This document shows, one piece after another, positions 1-4,926 of a DNA stretch of 6,180 bases. How positions within the stretch are numbered: the first letter of the stretch is position 1; every line of letters starts with the position of its first letter. Under the pieces are notes generated by a model. It saw nothing but the letters and a program-made list of their open reading frames with translations. It did no database searches and was not told the origin of the DNA. A program made the position numbers and the translations under genes. This DNA comes from Methanomassiliicoccales archaeon (GTDB lineage: Archaea; Thermoplasmatota; Thermoplasmata; Methanomassiliicoccales; JACIVX01): contig JANHAK010000082.1 of assembly GCA_024464195.1 (NCBI GenBank), forward strand, positions 1-6,180, given 5' to 3'.

Positions 1-1092
1 GAAGATTTCCTCGCATACATACCTGACATCGCTGAGGGAAAGAGTGGGGAACATCGGAAGAGAGAGAAGATTTTTTGAAAGAGCTTCACTAACGGGGAAC
101 ATTCCCGGTGAGTAACCATAAGTTTCAACATAGATCGGCTGAAGATGGATTGGAACAGGGTAATGGATGCCGCATTCGACTCCTTTAGACTCAAGGTGTT
201 TTGCCAACTCATCCCTCTTCTCACAACGTATCACAAAAAGATGGAAAACAGGGTGGATATTAGTGGTGCCCATCGGCGGGAGCCTGACTTGCGGCAAATC
301 CTTAAGTTGTTTTGCGTAGTATTTTGCTATGGTTCTCCTCTTTTCATTCCATTCGTCTAAATATTTTAATTGCACGAGGCCAATCGCCGCATTTATCGTA
401 TTGAGACGGGCGGTAAAACCGAAGACGTCATGAAGATACCGAGAGATGCGACCACAATCCCGCAGTTTGGCGATCGCCTTTGCAAGGGAATCATCATTAG
501 TTGTCACCATTCCTCCGTCTCCTCCGACGGTCATATTCTTTGAGGAGTAAAAGGAGAAGCAACCGATATCTCCAATTGAGCCCACTTTTTTTCCTTTGAA
601 GATCGCGCCATGCGCCTGAGCGGCATCCTCCACAATCTTCAATTCTCTTACTCGTGCAATTTCATGAATATCGTCCATCTGGCACGGATATCCAAAAAGA
701 TGAACTGGGAGAATCGTTGAGGTTCTTTCAGAAATCCTCTTCGGAATCTCGACAGGATCGATATTGAAGTCTTGGTCTGAAACATCGGCGAACCTTGGGA
801 TTCCACCAGCATGAACAATCGAGTTCGCAGTCGCGATGAATGAAAGAGGTGTGGTGATGACCTCCTGATTCTTGATATTAAGTGCGAGAAGTGCAAGTGT
901 GAGCGCGGCGGTTCCAGAGGAAACTGAAATCGCGTAGTTAGTTCCGATATACCTAGCAAATGCTTCCTCAAAGCGATAGACGCTCTCTCCAAGGACAAGT
1001 CTTTCGTTTCTCAGCGCATTGACAGCAGCTTCAATCATTTCGTCTGTAATCACTGGTCTGCTTAATGGTATCTTATTCGTCGATCTCACCAC
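1..1092 (-). CDS. DegT/DnrJ/EryC1/StrS-family PLP-dependent sugar aminotransferase (3' end cut by window edge)
   Basis: The frame is open from a GTG at 1092 to base 1, giving 364 codons with no stop. The family is usually about 360-390 residues, so only a short C-terminal piece should be missing. Seen in the translation: N-terminal IPLSRPVIT; SSGTAALTLAL (58-68), the cofactor phosphate region; EDAAQAHGA (155-163), whose Asp156 should contact the PLP ring nitrogen; FSFYSSKN (179-186), with Lys185 as the predicted Schiff-base lysine; GDGGM (191-195); and the C-terminal signature GIHYPVPIHLQP (308-319). Known family members transfer an amino group, often from glutamate, to a keto sugar nucleotide in the cytosol. 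The gene overlaps the upstream acyltransferase by 20 bases, and a GGAGG lies 9 bases before the GTG. No in-frame ATG precedes residue 19, which supports the GTG; a second GTG at 1089 is possible. The acyltransferase partner suggests a WbpE-like 3-amino sugar role (inference). The family is certain but the substrate is unknown. Confidence 0.93.
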   Translation of the reverse strand, partial: MVRSTNKIPLSRPVITDEMIEAAVNALRNERLVLGESVYRFEEAFARYIGTNYAISVSSGTAALTLALLALNIKNQEVITTPLSFIATANSIVHAGGIPRFADVSDQDFNIDPVEIPKRISERTSTILPVHLFGYPCQMDDIHEIARVRELKIVEDAAQAHGAIFKGKKVGSIGDIGCFSFYSSKNMTVGGDGGMVTTNDDSLAKAIAKLRDCGRISRYLHDVFGFTARLNTINAAIGLVQLKYLDEWNEKRRTIAKYYAKQLKDLPQVRLPPMGTTNIHPVFHLFVIRCEKRDELAKHLESKGVECGIHYPVPIHLQPIYVETYGYSPGMFPVSEALSKNLLSLPMFPTLSLSDVRYVCEEIF

Positions 1093-1582
1093 CTTTGCGA
1101 TCCTCCAATTTTTTTACCACTCTCGCTGGATTTCCAACGACAAGCGTATTTGGCGGAACGTCTTTAGTAACAACAGCCCCTGCACCAACCATCGCGTTTT
1201 CACCAATTGTAATTCCGCAAATAATCACAGCACCAGCTCCTATCGATGCACCGCGTTTAACAAATGTCGGAATAACCTTCCATTCACCGATTGCCCTAGG
1301 GCGAATGTCATTTGTGAAAATAGCGTGAGGTCCGATGAAGACTTCATCCTCGATTACCACACCAGACGGAATGTAAGAAAAGGCCTCAATTTTGCATCTG
1401 TCTCCAATCCTCACGCCTCGTTGAATCTCGACAAACGCAGCGATTTTGCAGTCGCGACCGATCGTGCAGCCATAAAGGTTTACGAATTCCCTTACGATTG
1501 TTCCTTCCCCGATTGTGCAATCCTCTATTGAATAATACCTGGCCAAGAGCTTCATTTTCACCAACCAACGCAATCTGGGCAT
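1073..1582 (-). CDS. Left-handed beta-helix (hexapeptide repeat) acyltransferase, WbpD/FdtC-like sugar N-acetyltransferase
   Basis: This is a 169-residue protein built almost wholly of hexapeptide repeats: IEDCTIGEGT (19-28), VNLYGCTIGRDCKIAAF (34-50), VEIQRGVRIG, FIGPHAIFTNDIRPRA (82-97), GASIGAGAVIICGITIG (111-127) and GENAMVGAGAVVTKDVPPNTLVVGNPA. The closing VxGNPAR segment is the standard end of the fold. Family members act as trimers in the cytosol and transfer acetyl from acetyl-CoA to an amino group on a nucleotide sugar. His86 in GPHAIFTND is a candidate active-site residue by family position. The downstream aminotransferase, overlapping by 20 bases, would supply the amino sugar (inference). 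Start choice: ATG at 1582 has an AT-rich stretch about 26 bases upstream, as expected for a leaderless archaeal message. ATG at 1555 (160 residues) is an alternative, but its GGTGA sits only 2 bases away. A TTG at 1645 would add residues that do not look like the family. The exact sugar substrate cannot be read from sequence. Confidence 0.9.
   Translation of the reverse strand: MPRLRWLVKMKLLARYYSIEDCTIGEGTIVREFVNLYGCTIGRDCKIAAFVEIQRGVRIGDRCKIEAFSYIPSGVVIEDEVFIGPHAIFTNDIRPRAIGEWKVIPTFVKRGASIGAGAVIICGITIGENAMVGAGAVVTKDVPPNTLVVGNPARVVKKLEDRKGGEIDE
1102..1106 (-). promoter_or_regulatory. Shine-Dalgarno GGAGG for the aminotransferase
   Basis: Read on the minus strand, GGAGG ends 9 bases before the GTG at 1092. 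It lies inside the last codons of the acyltransferase. This favours 1092 over the adjacent GTG at 1089 and suggests translational coupling of the two genes. Confidence 0.6.
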
Positions 1583-1660
1583 AATAATTTTTTGTCGATC
1601 TCTGCGATCAAAATTTCTTGAATTATTGGCAATGATCAAATACAACTTTTCATCAAGTCA

Positions 1661-1680
1661 ATCAATATTTAGATTTCATC
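1661..1680. promoter_or_regulatory. Candidate divergent promoter region (AT-rich, TATA-like)
   Basis: The 137-base spacer between the divergent acyltransferase and first glycosyltransferase holds no open gene. Its most TATA-like stretch is centred on AATATTTAG at 1664-1672 and contains the palindrome AATATT, so it can be read on either strand. On the plus strand it would place a start of transcription near 1693-1700, about 20-25 bases before the ATG at 1720. On the minus strand it would give a longer leader to the acyltransferase. This rests on composition and spacing only. Confidence 0.3.
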
Positions 1681-1719
1681 GAAATTGTGATAAGCCTCTG
1701 AATGGTTATCCAGCGATAG

Positions 1720-2514
1720 ATGCTTGTCAGCGTTGTTCTTAATGTTATGAACGAAGAAAGGAACATATCCGATCTTCTGGACAGTCTCGTCATTCAGGAA
1801 ATGCCCGTCGAAATCATCGTTGTGGACGCGAACAGTAAGGATAGGACACGGGATATCGTGAAGTTGTACGCCGAAAGATATCCTTTTATCAAGCTTTATG
1901 TAAAATGGGGGACGAGAGGAGAAAGTACGAATTACGGAATTTCGAAAGCAACTGGCGATATCATTGCGTTCACTGGAGGCGACTGTATCGTTAACCCATT
2001 CTGGGTCAAGGAACTCAGGAAAACGATTGCGGAAGGGGCAGACATCGTTGCGGGAAGAACAATTAATTTGGGACCTGAAGCATGGGAGGATTTAGAACGT
2101 GTTGAATTATATCATAAGGGATTTGATGTTTCCTTTCCCAGTTGCAATATGGCTTTTCGCAGGGAAGTTCTCGAAAAGGTCGGTGGATTTGATCCTTGGT
2201 TCATCACGGCAGAGGACATTGATCTGAATTACAGAGCTGTCGAAGCAGGATATTCGATTAGATACAACCCCAATGCGATCGTCTATCACAGAACAAAAGG
2301 CACGATATACAAGTTTTTCAGACAGGCTTTCTGGAACGGTGTTGGGAGAAAACAACTTACTTTCAAGCACGGTAGACTTTGGAGCTCTTATGATCCGATT
2401 AAGATGTTCAAACAAAAAGTCAACGCATGGTCGTTGCTACGACTCACTTGCGCACTTATGGGTTATATTGGATTCAAGTTCTTTGGCGATAAGGGTCCGT
2501 ATAAAAAGAAATGA
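1720..2514 (+). CDS. Family 2 (GT-A fold) glycosyltransferase
   Basis: This 264-residue protein is a cytosolic or membrane-associated sugar transferase that uses a nucleotide-activated sugar. The GT2 landmarks are in order. The first strand is VSVVLNVMNEE (3-13). Asp36, in IIVVDANSKDRT (32-43), should contact the nucleotide. TGGD (85-88) stands in for the metal-binding DxD, with Asp88 as its last acid. PSCNMAFRREVLEKVGGFD (140-158) precedes the acceptor-site acid motif AEDIDLNYRAVEAGY (164-178), where Glu165/Asp166 carry the probable catalytic base. A hydrophobic segment near 239-255 (LLRLTCALMGYIGF) and a basic tail, GPYKKK, suggest peripheral attachment to the inner face of the membrane; no multi-span region is present. 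The start fits the family because the first strand begins at residue 3. There is no clear SD, so the message may be leaderless or short-leadered. It is divergent from the aminosugar pair and 45 bases upstream of a second GT2. Donor and acceptor are unknown; a role in surface glycan or N-glycan assembly is inferred from context. Confidence 0.92.
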   Translation: MLVSVVLNVMNEERNISDLLDSLVIQEMPVEIIVVDANSKDRTRDIVKLYAERYPFIKLYVKWGTRGESTNYGISKATGDIIAFTGGDCIVNPFWVKELRKTIAEGADIVAGRTINLGPEAWEDLERVELYHKGFDVSFPSCNMAFRREVLEKVGGFDPWFITAEDIDLNYRAVEAGYSIRYNPNAIVYHRTKGTIYKFFRQAFWNGVGRKQLTFKHGRLWSSYDPIKMFKQKVNAWSLLRLTCALMGYIGFKFFGDKGPYKKK

Positions 2515-2550
2515 GAGGTAATCACTTTCGCGAACATTAATAACAAAAAC

Positions 2551-2559
2551 TTATTTTTA
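2551..2559 (+). promoter_or_regulatory. T-rich TATA-like element between the two glycosyltransferases
   Basis: TTATTTTTA sits immediately before the ATG at 2560. As a TATA box it would start transcription near 2580, inside the annotated reading frame, which favours a shorter protein. As a T-rich tract 37 bases after the preceding stop it could instead end the first glycosyltransferase transcript. A second AT-rich stretch, ACATTAATAA (2534-2543), is better placed to serve the ATG at 2560. All of this is from composition only. Confidence 0.3.
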
Positions 2560-3270
2560 ATGAAAAAAAGAATCACCATCTGGGGGGCTCAACTGAAGGT
2601 TTCAATTATCATCCCAACAATGAACGAGGAGGAATCGATTGGCAAGGTCATCGAAGATATCCACGAGGCGATGAGAAATACAGAGTATCAATACGAAATC
2701 CTTGTCGTTGATACAAATTCACAAGATAGAACTAGAGAAATTGCTGCGGAGAAGGGAGCAATCGTAATCGATGAACCTCGAAGAGGATATGGAAGGGCCT
2801 ACAAGACAGGTTTCCAGATGGCGAAAGGTGATATTCTTGTAACACTTGACGCCGACAGTTCATATCCCGCAGAAATGATTCCCCGGCTCGTTGAAATGCT
2901 TTGTCAGGAGAATGTTGAATTCATTACGACGAACCGGTTTGGCAAAATAGAAAAAAATGCGATGAGTTTCAAGCATCGAGTTGGAAACTGGATATTGACA
3001 GTCACAACAAACATTCTTTTCGGGATCCGAGTGAGGGACTCACAAAGCGGGATGTGGGTTTTCAGGAAAGACTGCTTGAGTAGAATGAATCTGATTAGCG
3101 ACGGCATGCCTTTTTCTGAGGAAATCAAGATCGAGGCCTTCAAGAAAGCCCGCGCGATGGAACTACCTATCGAATACAGGAAACGAATAGGAAAGGTTAA
3201 ACTCTCATCATGGAAAGATGGTTGGCAGAACCTTTCGTTTCTATTCAAAAAACGGTTCTCATTGCACTAA
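2560..3270 (+). CDS. Family 2 glycosyltransferase, dolichol/polyprenyl-phosphate mannosyltransferase (DPM1)-like
   Basis: The protein has 236 residues when read from ATG. Relatives move a sugar from a nucleotide donor to a polyprenyl phosphate carrier on the cytosolic face of the membrane, giving lipid-linked sugars for glycosylation. Visible motifs: VSIIIPTMNEEESIGKVI (14-31); ILVVDTNSQDRT (47-58) with Asp51; the long-chain signature RRGYGRAYKTGF (74-85); the metal-binding DAD at 97-99, followed by SSYP; RDSQSGMWVFRK (159-170); FSEEIKIEAFKKA (185-197); and KVKLSSWKDGW (212-222), matching the KLS-x-DG segment of the family. No C-terminal membrane spans are seen, so it is the short soluble type. 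Homologues typically begin one residue before KVSIIIP. Here that position is a CTG at 2593, so the first 11 residues may be an extension or the start may be misread. The stop codon overlaps that of the opposing uracil-DNA glycosylase gene. The sugar and lipid carrier are not determinable. Confidence 0.92.
   Translation: MKKRITIWGAQLKVSIIIPTMNEEESIGKVIEDIHEAMRNTEYQYEILVVDTNSQDRTREIAAEKGAIVIDEPRRGYGRAYKTGFQMAKGDILVTLDADSSYPAEMIPRLVEMLCQENVEFITTNRFGKIEKNAMSFKHRVGNWILTVTTNILFGIRVRDSQSGMWVFRKDCLSRMNLISDGMPFSEEIKIEAFKKARAMELPIEYRKRIGKVKLSSWKDGWQNLSFLFKKRFSLH
3247..3252 (-). terminator. Candidate T6 transcription terminator for the minus-strand operon
   Basis: Read on the minus strand, six consecutive T bases follow the uracil-DNA glycosylase stop codon by 14 bases. 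Short U tracts are enough to end transcription in many archaea. The tract lies inside the last codons of the opposing glycosyltransferase gene. No hairpin is evident. I found no comparable run for the plus-strand transcript just past 3270. Confidence 0.4.
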
Positions 3271-3821
3271 ATCCTCTCGTCATATCTCTTCTCCGACAAA
3301 TACGCCTTTGCAATCTCAATGCTTTTCTTCAGCGTTTCTCTTGCACGCATGCTGTATAAACATGCGGCTGGATGATACGTCGGTACAATTAGTGGCATTG
3401 TGTCTCCGATTACCACTTGCAAAATGCTATTCGCCTCCTCATCGAGTTTCACTTCTCGGCCGAGCAGATCGAGGCACGCAGTTCGGCCCATCGCGACAAT
3501 AATCTTCTTTCCTATCAATTCCTCCAAAAGAAAGGGGAAGCAGGCACTCATTTCATCTTTCTTAGGCCTCCTATTATTTGGTGGCCTACATTTCACAACG
3601 TTGGTGATCAAAACTTCTCTCCTCGAAAGTCCGACTTCTTCCATAAGACGGTCGAGCATCTTGCCAGCTCTGCCAACGAAAGGTCTACCAATCTTGTCTT
3701 CTTTTTCGCCTGGTGCCTCCCCCAAAAAGCATACTGGCGAAGTTATATCACCATCTGGTGGAACAACCTGGGTTCGAGAAAGCGACAGGCGGCAGCGTTG
3801 GCAATTGGGGTCAAAATGCAT
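3267..3821 (-). CDS. Family 4 (UDGa) uracil-DNA glycosylase with a 4Fe-4S cluster
   Basis: This 184-residue enzyme should remove uracil from DNA, the first step of base excision repair after cytosine deamination or dUMP incorporation. Four cysteines fit the family's cluster pattern: Cys7 and Cys10 (CQRC), Cys78 in VVKCRPPNNR and Cys94 in SACFPFL. The active-site motif is GEAPGEKED (34-42), followed by GRPFVGRAGKMLD (45-57). GEAPG marks family 4 rather than family 5. The second motif is TYHPAACLY (148-156), with His150. Its length is close to family relatives of about 190-200 residues. Start choice: ATG at 3821 has GGGGA 6 bases upstream, whereas ATG at 3842 (191 residues) has no good SD. From 3821 the gene overlaps the end of pyrE by 11 bases, so it is probably the last gene of a coupled operon. 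Family assignment is secure. Confidence 0.94.
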   Translation of the reverse strand: MHFDPNCQRCRLSLSRTQVVPPDGDITSPVCFLGEAPGEKEDKIGRPFVGRAGKMLDRLMEEVGLSRREVLITNVVKCRPPNNRRPKKDEMSACFPFLLEELIGKKIIVAMGRTACLDLLGREVKLDEEANSILQVVIGDTMPLIVPTYHPAACLYSMRARETLKKSIEIAKAYLSEKRYDERI

Positions 3822-4350
3822 GAGGTTTCCCCAGCAAATCATTCGAACTCAGAAGTGATATGAGTTCGATATTCATCGATTTCAGATAATCTCTCCCCCC
3901 TTCCTCTCTGTCGACGACCGCAACCACAAAATCAACAATCGCTCCGCTCTCTCTTAGCAGCGTGACTGCCTCCGCAGCCGAACGCGCGGATGTGACGACA
4001 TCCTCAATAACAATAACACGATCACCCGATTCAATCGATCCTTCAATCATTTTTCCCGTACCGTGGTCCTTCTTTTCTCTTCGAATCATGAGAAAAGGGA
4101 TGCCCGTTTTGAGAGAGAGCGCAACCGCGAGAGGAACCGAGCCAAGCACCACACCCGCAATCTTATCATATTTAATGTTTCGTTTTGTCAAGACTGTTAA
4201 CATCCCGTCCGCGATAACTGAAAGAACAGATGGGTCTGTGGTCGCCTTTTTGATGTCGATATAATACCCGCTCTTTTTCCCCGACGCAAGGGTGAAATCG
4301 CCGTACATGAGGGCCCCGCAACTCAGCAATGCGTCTTTGAGCGCTTGCAT
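3811..4350 (-). CDS. pyrE: Orotate phosphoribosyltransferase
   Basis: This 179-residue cytosolic enzyme of de novo pyrimidine synthesis joins orotate and PRPP to give orotidine 5'-phosphate. Visible motifs: the N-terminal FTLASGKKSGYYID (19-32); AGVVLGSVPLAVALS (65-79); the flexible catalytic loop RREKKDHGTGKMIEG (90-104), with the Arg, Lys and His residues expected to act on PRPP; and the PRPP-binding stretch VIVIEDVVTSARSAAEAV (112-129). In that last motif the common TTGGS-type loop reads TSARS, so Ala-Arg replaces the glycines, while the two acids (Glu116, Asp117) are kept. OPRT is normally a dimer with active sites at the interface. Start choice: ATG at 4350 has GGTGA 4 bases upstream and lies 4 bases after the carS stop. 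A GTG at 4368 would add six residues and overlap carS. The neighbours are carS and a uracil-DNA glycosylase gene in one run. Its product leads to UMP and then CTP, which CarS consumes. Confidence 0.95.
   Translation of the reverse strand: MQALKDALLSCGALMYGDFTLASGKKSGYYIDIKKATTDPSVLSVIADGMLTVLTKRNIKYDKIAGVVLGSVPLAVALSLKTGIPFLMIRREKKDHGTGKMIEGSIESGDRVIVIEDVVTSARSAAEAVTLLRESGAIVDFVVAVVDREEGGRDYLKSMNIELISLLSSNDLLGKPHAF
3828..3832 (-). promoter_or_regulatory. Shine-Dalgarno-like GGGGA deciding the uracil-DNA glycosylase start
   Basis: On the minus strand GGGGA ends 6 bases before the ATG at 3821. It lies inside the final codons of pyrE. It supports the internal ATG over the one at 3842. Confidence 0.45.
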
Positions 4351-4354
4351 AGAA

Positions 4355-4359
4355 TCACC
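4355..4359 (-). promoter_or_regulatory. Shine-Dalgarno GGTGA for pyrE, overlapping the carS stop codon
   Basis: On the minus strand the TGA stop of carS forms the last three bases of GGTGA, 4 bases before the pyrE ATG at 4350. This arrangement suits ribosome re-initiation and favours 4350 over the GTG at 4368. Confidence 0.5.
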
Positions 4360-4918
4360 AAGGAACACTCTTCTTACCCAATTTGTATCCTATGATATTT
4401 ACAATCCTGTGAAGAATCGGAACGGCAATAATCAATGTGATTAATGATAAAATATGTTCGCCGATGATGAAATGATTAATGAACCAATCTGGATAAAAGA
4501 TGACCACAAGGAGAATCGATCCCACAAGAAAGTCATATTGATCGAGTACCGGCGCCTTCGCACCCCTTTCAATGCCAAGCCGTCGTTTAATGAATGACCC
4601 TCCCATATCGCCGAGCAGAGAGCCAAACGAGAGCACAAAAATGATTCCGAACCCTCTTGAACAAGATTCAAACCCCCAGAGATTTTGGGGATCAAAACGG
4701 AACGCAATCATCAACATGATGAGACCTAAAGACACGCCGGCTGAGACGCCACCAATGAGGCCTAACCACGTTTTACCATCGCCGAGAATTCTTTTTCCAC
4801 GAAAACTCCTGCCGAAATCGATCGGCGGCCCGCCACCAAAGATCACGGCCGCGGGGTTGGGAATCAAAGAAGGGAGCATCAGCCAGAGGCCGCTTAGAGC
4901 GACATACAACAAATCCAT
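4355..4918 (-). CDS. carS: CDP-archaeol synthase (CTP:2,3-di-O-geranylgeranyl-sn-glycerol-1-phosphate cytidylyltransferase)
   Basis: This integral membrane enzyme of archaeal ether-lipid synthesis activates 2,3-di-O-geranylgeranylglycerol phosphate with CTP, giving the CDP-lipid that receives polar head groups. The 187-residue length is typical of the family (formerly DUF46). Both signature blocks are present: NPAAVIFGGGPPIDFG (21-36), running into GKRILGDGKTW (41-51), and FGSLLGDMGGSFIKRRLG (98-115), then PVLDQYDFLVGS (123-134), which holds the metal and CTP-binding acids (Asp104, Asp126, Asp129). Hydrophobic spans near 4-20, 53-73, 89-107, 131-146 and 152-176 fit five membrane helices. It begins 8 bases after the helicase stop and ends 4 bases before pyrE. 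No strong SD is visible, so coupling to the upstream gene is likely. The base after GKTW encodes Leu, where I recall Arg being common; this may be a lineage trait. This gene is the strongest evidence that the window is archaeal. Confidence 0.96.
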   Translation of the reverse strand: MDLLYVALSGLWLMLPSLIPNPAAVIFGGGPPIDFGRSFRGKRILGDGKTWLGLIGGVSAGVSLGLIMLMIAFRFDPQNLWGFESCSRGFGIIFVLSFGSLLGDMGGSFIKRRLGIERGAKAPVLDQYDFLVGSILLVVIFYPDWFINHFIIGEHILSLITLIIAVPILHRIVNIIGYKLGKKSVPW

Positions 4919-4926
4919 CGGCCCGC

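Noticed and set aside
145..360. Plus-strand open frame of 71 codons
   Set aside because: It lies antisense to well-conserved aminotransferase codons on the minus strand, and its translation has no family resemblance.
648..998. Minus-strand open frame of 116 codons
   Set aside because: It is a shifted frame of the aminotransferase gene; the real frame carries all PLP-enzyme motifs across the same bases.
1019..1531. Plus-strand open frame of 170 codons opposite the acyltransferase
   Set aside because: The opposite strand encodes a textbook hexapeptide-repeat protein. The plus frame has scattered Cys, Asn and Arg composition and no recognisable fold, so it is a shadow.
1583..1719. Possible small RNA or tRNA in the divergent spacer
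   Set aside because: I saw no cloverleaf, conserved T-loop sequence or stable hairpin; the spacer is AT-rich and better explained as promoter DNA.
3400..3863. Plus-strand open frames of about 150 codons opposite the uracil-DNA glycosylase
   Set aside because: They are antisense to conserved cluster cysteines and active-site motifs, with no start signals or familiar motifs.
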